A DNA stretch of 64,000 bases from Ochotona curzoniae (Eukaryota > Chordata > Mammalia > Lagomorpha > Ochotonidae), in contig NW_024467121.1 in assembly GCF_017591425.1 (NCBI RefSeq), forward strand, positions 16,752,707 through 16,816,706, read 5' to 3'. This document shows, in pieces, positions 47,128-57,775 of this stretch (position 1 is its first letter; each line of letters begins with the position of its first letter). Below the pieces are notes generated by a model, which made no database searches, was not told where the DNA came from, and saw only the letters and a program-made list of their open reading frames with translations. Position numbers and translations under genes: made by a program.

Positions 47128-47246
47128 TGACTGCTTTCCTACACACATTAGCATTGAGCTGGGGTGGAAGTGAAGTATCTGTAACTTGAACCATTATTCA
47201 ACCTGCTAAACACAGCTTAACTTGCTGTGCCACAATATTGGCCCCA
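47128..47246 (-). mobile_element. CSINE: C-repeat SINE head half, antisense
   Basis: 'actgctttcctacacacatt', 'agcattgagctggggtgg', 'cttgaaccattattcaacc', 'cttgctgtgccacaatatt', 'ggcccca'. Only the tRNA-like half is present. Together with the preceding sense copy it makes an inverted pair. Confidence 0.75.
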
Positions 47247-47434
47247 ATATTATTATTTCCAAACATATTTAAATATTTTCTGCTTGAAGAGCATAAGGGA
47301 ATCTATTGTCTGTTTCGTGGCCTGTTGCTAACAGCTGCCATTTTCTTGCCTGTTTCTCAGATTCCCATTTACAACCACAAGTGAAAAAAACCTCACTGTT
47401 GTTCTCCTCAGCCGTCTTGGTTCTTGAAGCTGCG

Positions 47435-47570
47435 GGTATGTAGAATTACCTGGAGGTCTTATTAGGACACATATTTCTGTGCCCCAACATCTAAATTTCT
47501 ATTTAGTAGACTGACACTAAAACAACTACCCGGTTGATACAGGACTGCTATTTTGAGAATCATTTGTCTG
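47435..47570 (+). mobile_element. MER5A-like hAT DNA-element fossil
   Basis: 'gtagaattacctggaggtc', 'ttattaggacacatattt', 'tgtgccccaacatctaaat', 'ttgagaatcattt' follows MER5A (tcacctggagggcttgttaaaacacagattgctgggccccacc ... ttgagaaccact) in order. Non-autonomous, no transposase. Confidence 0.65.
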
Positions 47571-47694
47571 GATTAAACTTTGGCAAATCTGAGGCCAATT
47601 AATACATATCCTGAATCATTGATCCTCCCAGTCAACATGAAAGGGCATATATATCAGTTATATTTTACCAGACAGTCATTTTTCACAGCATAAG

Positions 47695-48060
47695 TGGAGG
47701 TTGCCTTAAACCATTCATACGGCTATAACAGAGTACTTAAAGCTGGATGATCTGTAAGAACAAAAATCTACATCCTTACAATTCTGGAGGCTGGAAAATT
47801 CAAGACCAAGGGGCTGGTGCTCAGTATCCTGTAAGAGGTACTCTTTCTCATCCCCAAATTGCACCTTACAGATTGTCCTTACATGACAGAAGACAGGGAG
47901 TCGAAGCTAATTTCCTCCGGAAGTTTTGTAAGGCTCCAACCCTTCATGGAAGTTAAGTCCTCAAAGCTTAGTCACTTCCCAAATTCCCCTCCTGTTAATA
48001 TCACCATGGTGGGGATTAAACCTTCACATAAGCTTTGGAATGGAACAGATTGAAAACATA
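47695..48060 (-). mobile_element. MaLR-type LTR (MST/MLT1-like), antisense
   Basis: 'ataacagagtacttaaagc', 'tggatgatctgtaagaaca', 'acaattctggaggctggaa', 'attcaagaccaaggggctg', 'gtgctcagtatcctgtaag', 'cccctcctgttaatatcac', 'catggtggggattaaacct', 'tcacataagctttggaat' is the antisense order of an MST/MLT1 LTR. Solo LTR. Confidence 0.82.
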
Positions 48061-48780
48061 AAGGAGATAATAAGTTTAAACAGAATCTCTACTTTTTCAT
48101 CATTCCCAGACCAATCCACCAAATCTTGGTTTAATTTCATGATACATTCCCTAGGTACTCTACCTCACTGACATTTATTGCATTCTCTGGCTGTAAATCC
48201 AGGTCTGTTGCCCACATCTACTCCTCAATAACCCTCTTCAGACAAGATTGGTCATTATTCTATAGGCTCAGCAATCTGAGCATATAGATAGACTATTGAA
48301 TCCTGGCGATTACTCTCATATTCTTGTGCAAAGATTTGGCCTTTAAGGCTGAGAATCTCTCTACTGTGCATCCATCATCTAGTTTCCAACTCTTCTTCAT
48401 TAAAGAACTTGAAGCACAATATTAGTTGCCGTTTATGTGTGACAGACTCTGGGGAAAACTTCAGTGCTGAAGTATCATGCTGGCTACTCACTTGCATCAA
48501 CCAGTATCCTTGACTACAAAGTTGAAGACGTTTCCCTTAATTTACTGAGGACATCCCTTTCCAAAGCAAAACTTTTGAGTCTTGTCATTTCTGAAATCAT
48601 AAATTCATACATTTCTTTCTGATTAAAACTTTGAGTAAAGTCTGATGATGTTTCTGTTTTCTTCCTATAACGAGAATTGAAGAGCCTTAACCATCGTCTT
48701 AGCCTTAAACCTATTGCTGCTTCATTTTTCTCTCTGTGTAGTAAATATAAAATATATACGTTCTGCAATCTAATTTATTC
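48061..48780. other. Unassigned sequence
   Basis: No gene. The minus-strand 84-codon frame (48514-48768) has no domain. Confidence 0.45.
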
Positions 48781-48955
48781 CCTGGTGCTTCAAAAATGCC
48801 ATGGAAAAATTAGAATATGTTTATTTGGGTGAAAACATCCTTAAATTCATGGCAATTATGTGTTATACAAAAGACTGCATTGATTTCCAATTATTTTTGT
48901 ATCAAAACTTCTCTATTAATTCAATTATACATGAGCAATTCAGAGTACCCTTGTA
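48781..48955. mobile_element. Relative of the palindromic element at 38099
   Basis: 'ggtgcttcaaaaatgccatg', 'gaaaaattagaatatgttta', 'tttgggtgaaaacatcctta', 'aattcatggcaatta' and right end near 'cagagtacccttgtat' fit the family with terminal 'gtacttcaaaaagttcatgg'. More decayed than the 38 kb copy. The 120-codon frame 48817-49179 overlaps it and is not supported. Confidence 0.5.
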
Positions 48956-49559
48956 TTTTTATTCTTGGTGAAACACTTTCCATTCTTTATTATCAGCCTC
49001 TTTCTTCCTATTACTATCCCCCTATCATTAATCAAGCATGTTTAAATACTTATATTACAATTAACGTTTCCATTCTTTATCTCCTACTGTCCTTTATCTC
49101 CTACTGTTCTTTCCTATGCTTCATGAGTAAACTTTACAAACTTTCTGTATTTGCCTTCACTTTGCTATCATGTGCCTAAAATTCTTTAACTTGCTGGTGC
49201 ATGTCTAGCTCCCATTAGCATGGGCTGCTGAATCTTCTCATTGCCAGGTTAGAATGTGGGCACACACCATCCCATTTTTGCTATTGTGCTCACATCTTAC
49301 AATCTTTGAAGACATATATTCCTCCTCTTTCTCTTGGATGAAGTTCAGTTGAGTATTGCTTTGAATCTCTCCTATTCAAGTAATCCATTAGTTTATCCAC
49401 CACATTATTTCATTGCTCTTCAAAACATTGGGGGAAGGTAATTTTTAAACTAGAACTGTGTACCAGAGAAATTACTCAAGAGTGGAAAAAAAGAGGTATC
49501 TTACAAAAAAAAAAAAAAGAATCTCTTTACCATTTACAAATGAATGTTTTCAAAACATA
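48956..49559. other. Unassigned AT-rich sequence
   Basis: An A run lies at 49506-49518. No gene or repeat recognised. Confidence 0.5.
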
Positions 49560-50499
49560 CTTCTGGGAAACCAAAAATATATCTGCCAGTCTTTAGTTTT
49601 TCATGTTTAATATTTATTCATATTATTTTTCGTGTATATAGATCCTTTTGGGATTGGCTTGCTTCACTCATTGTGATGATCTCTAGTTGGGACCATTGGT
49701 TCCAAATGGTAGAGAATCATTCTTTTTAATGGCTGAGTAACGTTCCATGGAGTAGAAGTAATAATTTCTTTATCCATTCCTCTTTTGATGGGCATCTGAT
49801 TGTTTCCATGTCTTCTCTATTGTGTTACTATTAATATAAGATTTCATGTCATTTTCTTATATGCAAATTTCACTTCCTTTGGGTATATTCCCAGGGGGTA
49901 ATTCCTTGGGGCATGTGATTGATCAATTTTCAGTCCTTCTGTATTCTCCATCATTTGTTCATTCAGTTGAATTTTAGACAGAATTTATGTACTATAGTGC
50001 TTCCTGTTTTTATTCACTTCAGTAATTATTTTTTAATTTGCCTTGGTATTCCTGTTCCTCTTTTATGCCTTTTTTTCTAGAAATCAATCCATTCTAAATT
50101 ATTTTAACTAAATAGTTTATTGCTATTTTGGAAAAATTACAAGTAAAATAATGATATTCAAGGGTCTGTCACCATTTTTAAATGAATTATTTTATTCTTA
50201 TAAATTCCTTTTTAACATGTAATATACTTAAAATGTAGAACTTTCATGGGGTCAAGGAAGAATTTTAACACAATCACTTGCTATAAACTGGCGAAACTAT
50301 CCTTTCCGCGTCCTTATGTCTTCCTTGCAAGTGGAGATTGCTAGCTCTTCTCTTTTGGTTCTTTCAATGTGAAATGTAGTCACTCTATGTGAGTGTTTTT
50401 ATGTCACACTCATGCATTTTGTTTAAAATTGCTCAGCTTTGTGTCTTGAAACATGGTATTGTGATACCTGAACACGGTTCTTTTTGTGCAGCATTGTTT

Positions 50500-50665
50500 T
50501 GGTCATTTGGAGTTCGTTGCCAGCAATGCATGCAACAAACTGGGACTGGGCCTGATCAAAGTGCTGGAAACTCAGTCCCAATGCTCCCACATGGCTCGCA
50601 GAGACAACGTGTTGAACTTCCTAACAAAGCATGATTAACAAGATGCTGGAACCAGAGGCTAAGCT
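50500..50665 (-). mobile_element. CSINE: C-repeat SINE, antisense, old fragment, nested in L1
   Basis: 'caaactgggactgggcctg', 'atcaaagtgctggaaactc', 'aatgctcccacatggctcg', 'aagatgctggaaccagagg'. Partial and diverged. It sits back-to-back with the sense copy that follows. Confidence 0.5.
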
Positions 50666-50671
50666 GGGGTG

Positions 50672-50945
50672 CCAGTGTGAAAGTTCAGCTGGCTAGTCCT
50701 CTGCCTGCAAATGCCTGCATCCCATATGGGTACTAGTTTGTGTCCCTGCTTCACTTTCAATCCAGTTTCCTGCTCATGGTTTGGGAAAGCAGTAGAGAAT
50801 GACTCAAGTCATTGAAACTCTGCACCTGGTTTGAAACCCTGGGTGACCTGGAAGAAGTTCCTTGCTCCTGGCTTTAGCTCTGCTCAGCTTCAGCAGTTGT
50901 AGCCAGTTGGAGAGTGAACCAGCAGATATTAGGACTCACTCTAAC
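50672..50945 (+). mobile_element. CSINE: C-repeat SINE, sense, nested in L1
   Basis: 'aatgcctgcatcccatatgg', 'gctcatggtttgggaaagc', 'gactcaagtcattgaaac', 'ttgctcctggctttagctc', 'tagccagttggagagtgaac', 'cagcagatattagg'. The tail is lost or mutated. Confidence 0.82.
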
Positions 50946-52115
50946 CCTACTTAAGTTTAGGCATTCTGTTCTGTATACTCTGTGGTGTCCCAACCAGTAC
51001 AACAAACATGCAACCTTCATTGATATTTTGATGTTGATTGTGTTGCTTCTCTACATGCCTTTGAGTAGTATGGATAGCTTGATCATACCAAGTCTTACAA
51101 GACTCCATTTTCTATGGAATCATGTGTGTTTCATTTTGCTTCATTAGTGTTTTGTCATTTTCATTGCAAAAGTTTTTCAAATCCTTGATTAAGTTTATTG
51201 CAAGGTATTTTCATATTTTGCAGCTATTGTGAATGTGATCGCTCTTATATTTTTTTCTCCTTGTGCTCATTATTGATATTTAAAAATACTATTGATTTTT
51301 GTATATTGATGTATATCCTGCAACTTTAGCTAATTCATTTATCAGCTGAAAATTCTTTGGGTGAAATCTGTAGCTCTTTCTTAAATAAGTCATGTAATCT
51401 GCAAGCAAGGATAGTTTGACTTCCTCCTTTCCTATCTGTGTCCCTTTTATTTGATTTCTCTGGATACTAAAGTGCTTCCTTAAAATCAAATCTGTTTGGG
51501 ATTAGTATTGTAACAACTTGCCTGCGGTATAATTTCAATTAGTCCCAATCTTATGTGCTTGTATAATATTACTTCTGCTTATATAATAACCCCACAGTTC
51601 AAAATTGTGCTGTGTTTGTAACACTGTACCTTTTAAAAATTATAGAGCAAAAATATTGGCTTTATTAATTATACACAAATTTTCCATTTCAGTTTTTCTC
51701 TACTTCACGTCAAAATCTATTATCATTTTCCTTTAAACATAATTATTTCCTTTAACATTTCTTATATTATAGGGCAGCCAATGATAAAGTATCTTAGTGT
51801 TTATTTATGCAAAGAACTTCTTTTTTTCTCAATTGTATTTGAATCATGTTTTGCAATACAAATATGACAAACCTTTATTCCCTTTCAGATTTCAGAAAAA
51901 CTTACTCCAATATTTTCTAGTACTTATGTTTCTCTTGGTGAAAGTCAGTCATAATTGATCCAAATTTTTTGTTGAGTCATAATATGGCATGCAATGCATT
52001 TTCTCATGTTTATACTTTCAGAATTTTCAGTTTCCAAAATCTAAGAAAGGATTTTTTTTATCAAATTTGAAGAAATTTTGATGATTATTTCTTAATAAGT
52101 TTTCCTATTATTTTT

Positions 52116-52440
52116 TGAAGATTTATTTTATTTTTATTGGAAAGTCAGATATACAGAGAGGGGATGAGACAGAGGAAGATCTTTCATCAGTTGATTCACT
52201 CCCCAAGCAGCTACAATGGCCAGAGCTGCACTAATCCAAAGCCAGGATCCTGGAGCCTCTTCCAGGTCTCCCACACAGGTTCAGGGAGCTCAGGCTTTGG
52301 GCCATTCTCAACTGCTTTCCCAGGCCACACGCAGGGAGCTGGATGGTTGTGAGGCCACTAGGACATGAGCCAGCACCCATATGGGATCTGAGTATGTGTA
52401 AGGCAAGGACTTTAGCTACTAGGCTACCATGTTGGGCCCT
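52116..52440 (-). mobile_element. CSINE: C-repeat SINE, antisense, full length
   Basis: 'gaagatttattttattttta', 'aaagtcagatatacagag', 'gatctttcatcagttgatt', 'aggtctcccacacaggttc', 'cccaggccacacgcaggga', 'acccatatgggatctgag', head end 'gctaccatgttgggcccttc'. Confidence 0.94.
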
Positions 52441-52612
52441 TCCCTATCTTTTTTTATCATCCTTTTCATAACCTTTTTTTTCCTATTATGTTCTTTCATA
52501 TTGATATGGAAATGGGTGGGCCTTGTTAACTTTGATTTTACTTTTCATTGTTTTTATTATTTTACATTATATGTTTTAATGAAATCATCTCTTTTTGCAG
52601 TTTTCCCTTTTT

Positions 52613-52960
52613 AAACATATGGGATACATTCTGAGACCTGTAGTGGTAGTAGAAAATTTCAGATAGTCCAAAATCCTCTAGGTCCTATGTTTTACCTGTT
52701 TGCTTTTGGATATTGCCATTCAAAATTAAAGAGATATTATATTCTTCTGTCTTATACTCTCCTATTTCCTTTGCATTGCTAACTGTTTCTTTTACTTTGA
52801 CATCTTGGGAACACAGAAATGCCATGAAAGAACAGCCAATCTGATAACCAAATAAGTAATTAATGGAGTGATGTAACTAGTGGTTACATCCTGGATGCAT
52901 TAGATGAACTTGTGTTCCATCAGTAACAAAATATTGCATCCCTTGGAATTGGGGAACCAA
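52613..52960 (+). mobile_element. Tigger-like (pogo) non-autonomous DNA element
   Basis: 'gggatacattctgagacctg', 'tagtggtagtagaaaattt', 'cagatagtccaaaatcctc' near the left end and 'ctgataaccaaataagtaat', 'taatggagtgatgtaacta', 'catcctggatgcattagat' further in match, in order, a human Tigger-type element (gggtacattccaagacccccagtgg ... gataaccgagatggctac). Exact family not certain. Confidence 0.55.
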
Positions 52961-52964
52961 GAGA

Positions 52965-53935
52965 AATTTTAAAGAAGTAGGATCAAAATCTTGAAGCATT
53001 TCTTTCAAGAATTGCAGTGGGAAATGAAAGATGCTTTACGGGTGTGATCCTGAAAACCAAGAACAATTATAGTAATGGCTACCAAGAGTCAGAAGTGGCC
53101 CAATCAAAGCAAAAGTGCATCAGTCAAGAGCAAAGGACCAGAAACAATTGAGAGGATGCTCAACACATTTTGCTTGTTGATGTTCTGAAGGGCCAATGAA
53201 ATATATCGTTTACTTATTGTGAGAGTGGCTTGAGAAAAAGCCAAAATTTTGAAAGAAAAATATATAGGAAGTCACAAAGACAGTCCTGTACCTCCATGGC
53301 AATGCCCTTGCTCATTCTTTTCATCAAATAAGGGTAATTTTTTTTTAATTTTTATTATTTTTTCATTGGAAAGGCAGATATACAGAGAGGAGAGACAGAG
53401 AGGAAGATCTTCCGTCCGATGATTCACTCCTCAAGTGAGTGCAACGGGCCAATACTATGCCAATCCGAAGCCAGGAGCCTCTTCCGGGTCTCCCACGCGG
53501 GTGCAGGTTCCCAAAGCTTTGGGCCGTCCTCGACTGCTTTCCCAGGCCACGGGAAGGGAGCTGGAAGGGAAGCGGTCTGCCGGGATTAGAACGGGCACCC
53601 ATATGGGATCCCGGGCGTGCAAGGCAAGGACCTTTAACCACTTGCGCCACCGCGCCGGGCCCATATAATAAGGGTAATTTTGTGAGACTTTGGCCAAAAA
53701 AAATCATTAGGCATTCACCTCACAATCCTGGTTTGGCTCCCAAGACCTCTTTCTTCCCACTAATTAAAAAAATCTATAAAGAGTATCTTTTTTCTCCAAG
53801 TAATAACATAGGAAACTTCACTGACATGATGAAATTCCCAGTGGTCTCTGTCTTTCGGAACAGACTAAATAGGTGAGATCTCTGCTTACAAAAATGTCTG
53901 TAACTAGCTGGCATTCATATTGAGAAAGTTTGTAT
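52965..53935 (+). pseudogene. Mariner-like transposase fossil, bisected by a SINE
   Basis: Tc1/mariner transposase relic in shifting plus-strand frames. Around 53030-53160 a frame reads MLYGCDPENQEQL, two stops, then WLPRVRSGPIKAK, close to the family's DETW-V-GYDPETK-QS-QW region. After the SINE, 53693-53800 reads FVRLWPKK, HSPHNPGLAPKTSFFPLIKK, the counterpart of the family's HPPYSPDLAPCDFFLFPKLKK that carries the third catalytic acidic residue region. Here the Asp of SPDLAP is Gly. Stops and frameshifts show it is dead. It most resembles the old mammalian MARNA-type mariners. Terminal repeats were not resolved. Confidence 0.75.
53342..53666 (-). mobile_element. CSINE: C-repeat SINE, antisense, very young, with 15-bp target duplication
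   Basis: One of the two best-preserved copies. On its own strand it starts GGGCCCGGCGCGGTGGCGCA, then AGTGGTTAAAGG (A-box region) and GTTCTAATCCC (B-box region), and ends in an A-rich tail with an AATAAAAATT-type end. A perfect duplication, aataagggtaatttt, lies at 53327-53341 and 53667-53681. The insertion interrupts the mariner relic. Frames of 114, 145, 80 and 77 codons over it are SINE artefacts. Confidence 0.98.
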
Positions 53936-54324
53936 TACTTATTTTTAGCCTTTAATTCCCTGTCTACAAGCTTTGAAGCCTCTTCATATTATGTATATAT
54001 TTAAGTGTATTAACATAATATTTGTATCTGTGTGTTTATGTTAGTATATGTTATATATTTATGTTACCTCTTTATATCTATATACTATGCATTACACAGA
54101 ATCAAAGTTCAAGTGATTAATAGGGCATCCGATCTGATTGACTTCTGACATTCAGCCTTCTTGAGCGAAGGTTTGAAGAGGAGTACTCTGTTAGATTTCT
54201 CTGGAAAGTGGGAATGTTTGTCCTGCAGATTGTAGTTGTATTATGAAATGGCAAAGTGGAGTTAATAATGAAAGGATTAACTTATCTTTGCGTTCTGAAA
54301 CATAAACATACACACTCACAGAGA
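53936..54324. other. Unassigned AT-rich sequence
   Basis: TATA-rich stretch near 53990-54090. No gene. Confidence 0.5.
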
Positions 54325-54548
54325 GTGAAAATTACCATCTGCTATTTCTTAGTCTAGGTCATGCTGAAGTAAGGAGACTAATCCAAGTCTCTCACACTGA
54401 GGGCAGGGACTTGCATGCTTGACCCAGCATGTACTGTCTGCCAGGATGTTGGAATCAAAGGCAAAACTAGAACTGGAACCCACACACTCCTACATAGAAT
54501 GCAGGTATTCCAACTGGCTTCTTAACTGCTACACCAAATGCCAAACCC
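54325..54548 (-). mobile_element. CSINE: C-repeat SINE, antisense, old
   Basis: 'tccaagtctctcacactgag', 'ggcagggacttgcatgcttg', 'actagaactggaacccaca', 'aactgctacaccaaatgcc'. Belongs to the older variant with 'ggcagggac' after the 'ctctcac' block. Diverged. Confidence 0.65.
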
Positions 54549-54722
54549 AACATTGTAGCATGTTGATTTTCATTTTAACTGATAACTGACCACAAAAAGC
54601 ATTTCATTGACTATAAAAATAACATGTTTTCATTTGTTATAAATTAATTGGAAAACAACAGTCACTTGATAGACTTTTCCTACAAAACTGCAAAATTGTG
54701 ACCCATTGACAAAAATGTAAAT

Positions 54723-55430
54723 TTTTCTTTCTTTTTTTAGGATTATTGTATAAATTTTATTTTTGATAATTTTTACATATTTTGATTAGGATGTGAAGGG
54801 TCAAGGGCTAGAGGAAAGTTGATGAGATCATCATTTTCAGAATCTCTTCTTTTTTTCCTGTATCTGGGGAAAGGGGAGAGATAACAGAAGAAGCCATACC
54901 CAGCCCCCCAACCATCCCAGGGTTCACTATGTGGGGCATGCTTTGAGAGTCCTGCTCAAGTGTTTTTGATAGTTCGACAGATCTGAATTGTTGCCAATCT
55001 CACCACTCCAATCACCATGAAATCTCTTCAGATTCCACTGGCTGACATATTCACCTTAGAGTCTCCTCTTGCCCAGGTATTTACTGCCAACACTTGGCTG
55101 GGGTAGTTGATTGATTTGTTCTGTCCTCCATCCTCTTGTGGTACCAGGTGTCCTCTGCAGGTTCTGATGGACTGCCATATCCTCCATGTGCACATGGATA
55201 TGCTGTCCACTGCTCCATCTAAACCACTGAGAAGGCCCAGCTCTGACACATGCATTCCACTATCAGACCATGGAACCCACAATCTTCTCCATGGTTGGAG
55301 TTCTGAGTTCAGTGGTTCAGTTGGGGAGATTCCCAAAGAAACTTCATCTGTGGCAATCCCAGACCTGATTCTTGTGTGAGCCTGTCAATACAGGGTGCAG
55401 CACCAAATAAGCTCTTTTAATCCATTTTCT
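54723..55430 (-). mobile_element. L1-3'-end-like dispersed repeat, copy 2 (long)
   Basis: T-rich start (antisense tail), then 'gtataaattttatttttga', 'gatgtgaagggtcaaggg', 'gggaaaggggagagataac', 'cccagccccccaaccatcc', shared with copy 1 at 14966-15155. It continues for about 500 bases with a moderately GC-rich body. Overlapping frames of 102 (-) and 90 (+) codons show no clear domain. The minus-strand reading ends in AAATAAAATTT and an A-rich tail, so it is a minus-strand retroposon. Family uncertain (a lagomorph L1 3' UTR is the best guess). Confidence 0.55.
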
Positions 55431-55920
55431 ATAGACGTTTAAAAAAATCCTTTAGGTTCTGATTTCCCCAGTCCATTAATGAAATCTGTATTTCTAGGCT
55501 TTCAGAAGGAAAAGGTGGAGTATTTATATTGGCCAAAAATCTTTTAATATATTAAAAATAATTGTATATGCTGCTGCCATTGTTTATATGCTAATCTTCC
55601 ATATTCACATTATATTCATTCTTAATCATATGAACATCTAAGTTATTGGTGCATTAACTTTGAGATGACTTTTTCTTTTGCACTGAGGGAATATATAAAA
55701 TTAGACCAGAAATCTTACAACTAATTTTGCTTTCCTGCAGTAGAAGTGGATCTTTGTATAGCCTTTCAATGACAAGCATACAGGGTATGTCAGTTTCAAA
55801 AAGTGATGGTAACAAGATCAATTAGAGAGGCACCATTGCCTTTTTGTTGCAGGCACAATATATTTTCCCAAATCATACCACACTGCAAGGCATTTCCAAG
55901 TCTTTGTCTACTTATTCAAA
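55431..55920. other. Unassigned AT-rich sequence
   Basis: No gene or repeat recognised. Confidence 0.5.
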
Positions 55921-55921
55921 G

Positions 55922-55988
55922 TGGCAGCATGGCTCAGTGGTCTGAAATAACAGGCTTGAAGTTTGAGGACTGTGAGTTCTGATGTTAG
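55922..55988 (+). other. tRNA-like relic (type II tRNA pseudogene or MIR head)
   Basis: 'ggcagcatggctcagtggt', 'ctgaaataacaggcttgaa', 'gtttgaggactgtgagttct' has an A-box-like block (GGCTCAGTGGTCT), an anticodon-loop-like CTTGAAG and a weak B-box (TGAGTTCTGAT). It resembles Ser/Leu tRNAs such as GGCCGAGTGGTTAAGGCG...CTTGAAA. A degraded MIR head, itself tRNA-derived, is an equally good explanation. Not a functional tRNA: the acceptor stem does not close. Confidence 0.35.
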
Positions 55989-57700
55989 AAAAAATAAGCT
56001 GATAAATATTGTTTGGGCTTTTTCTATATTGCCAGAATACTTTCACATTGAGTTCCTTTATTCTCCCTTTTTTTGTTATTATCGGGTGACATTTATCATG
56101 TGGTTATGGGTACAAACCTGAAAGTCAAGGCCATCTCAATTACTAAATAGGAGAACAAAGCAATGGAACTTGCAGAATCAGTGCCGAGTAGAGGATTTCA
56201 AAATGGCTGAAAATCAAGTACTGGTTTAGCAGAAGGAAAGAGATAAAATCAAGAAAGGTTTGGACACCTAGGGTAAAGCATTGAGTTATCATACAAATTA
56301 AAATTATGGGACATAAGTTTAATACTAATTTGAAATGAAGCATGAATATATGCCCCAATAGCAATGTGTATTCCTTTCTGTATTTTTATAAAATTATCAG
56401 AATAACTCATCAAATGTGATGTTCATATACTCTGCAAATTACTGTATTTTACTAGATACTTTTTTCTTCAACCCTAAAGTATGGTTTCAAAATTTCGGAT
56501 TTTAATGTGAAGAAACTACTCAACAGAAGCACAACCTAAACAAATGTGACATATGTTCAGAGGGAGCATGGATAGGAACTTCTATCTGTGCTGATAGATT
56601 AGGTCTGCATAACTACTCTTACAAAGCAAAGCCCTCCAGAGAGTGGATCTCCAACAGACATCCTGCAGCTAACAGAAATCATATATAAATTCATGACACA
56701 TACTTCTGCAAGATGTTTTCTTAGCTATTCTAGACGGCCTACTTTACCTTAAAATTTAGTAAATTCAACCACAAAGAGTTTTATTTTTGAAAATCCACAC
56801 TAAGATATTGTGTGACTTCACCTTTTGTAGATTGAGAAGAAGATTTCTTATATATGTATTTAGACTTTATAAAAACTTAATCAAGTAGACATTCTGTTTT
56901 AGTAAGTAAAATATGTATAAAGATCAGTCTATTTTAAATACCAAAAAGTTACTTCATATTGCTAAAAGAAGTTCTAGTCTGAAATAATTTGGCAATTAGA
57001 AGCAATATGAAGTAGATGTCTCATGGAAAAGTAAACACTAAGATTAACAGGTTTATCTCAGCTTCCTTTGGGAGAAGAATAAGCGGTCATAATTAAATGC
57101 TAAGTTTTATTTTTTTGGCACCCTTATTTAGTGAAATACTATCACATTTCTCATCATGGAAATTTTTAAATGTTCTCAATTATTCATTTTGCCTTATCAA
57201 GAATAGTGGCTTGTGTTAGTTATCAGAATGAACCCGTGTATAAATAATCAAAATGAGCACTAGATCTAATACTAGCTTGCAAAAAAAAAAAAAAATAATG
57301 AATTCAAGTTGATAAAATTCTGTCAAAATTTTGACTGTGCCTTTAATCAGTAAGTATCCATTGTAGACCAGGCTAACTTTTTTCATTACTTTTGAAGTAA
57401 TTTTAACAGTAAGCATATTTTTATAAACAATTTCAAAACTGAAAATACTTCTGTAGTCAATTTGATTAGACTTTTGGAAGGCATCGATCTTCATAGAAAA
57501 TGGTATAAAGTTCATGAGACTGCCAAGTTTAAAATAAATTCATGTTTAATTAATAATTTTATGTACTTTATGCCAATATTACCTGCATTTGATAAAAAGG
57601 AAATCATTAATGGGAAACACTTTTAGAGTAGTAAGCACTCCAGAAATAGGATTTCTGTCCTCAAGCCTGGGAAGCAACTGTTTACTCATCTCCTAATCCA
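55989..57700. other. Unassigned AT-rich sequence, about 1.7 kb
   Basis: No gene. Minus-strand frames of 73 (56143-56364) and 99 codons (57216-57515) have no recognisable domain. An A run lies at 57281-57295. Confidence 0.45.
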
Positions 57701-57702
57701 GC

Positions 57703-57775
57703 AATTTTCCAAGTGCAGTAATTGTATTGCAACATCCCTGATAGCTATCTCAGAAATCAGAAACATTCTGAGAGA
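57703..57775. mobile_element. Possible MER5-like fragment
   Basis: 'cagcaattttccaagtgcag', 'caacatccctgatagctatc', 'tcagaaatcagaaacattct' loosely follows the MER5 terminal arm (ggttctcaaagtgtggtcc ... catcagcatcacctgg ... gaaatgcaaattctc). Weak. Confidence 0.3.

Larger units (their letters stand above)
49560..52100 (-). mobile_element. L1: Old L1M, antisense, with internal losses
   Basis: Successive antisense L1 landmarks occur in the expected 3'-to-5' order. 49640-49930: 'cattggttccaaatggtag', 'taatggctgagtaacgttc', 'ttgatgggcatctgattg', 'gggtatattcccaggggg'. 50440-50520: 'ggtattgtgatacctgaac', 'cagcattgttttggtcatt'. 51050-51570: 'agtagtatggatagcttg', 'aagtttattgcaaggtatt', 'attgatgtatatcctgcaa', 'aagtcatgtaatctgcaag', 'agtttgacttcctcctttc'. 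51700-52000: ORF1/5' region. SINEs interrupt at 50500-50945. Many stops; dead. Confidence 0.8.

Noticed and set aside
48817..49179. 120-codon hydrophobic plus-strand frame
   Set aside because: Tyr/Leu/Ser-rich translation of AT-rich DNA overlapping a palindromic element; hydrophobicity follows from T-rich composition.
53439..53876. 145-codon plus-strand frame and 114-codon minus-strand frame
   Set aside because: Both are translations of the young SINE; only the tail of the plus frame is mariner-derived, and it is a relic.
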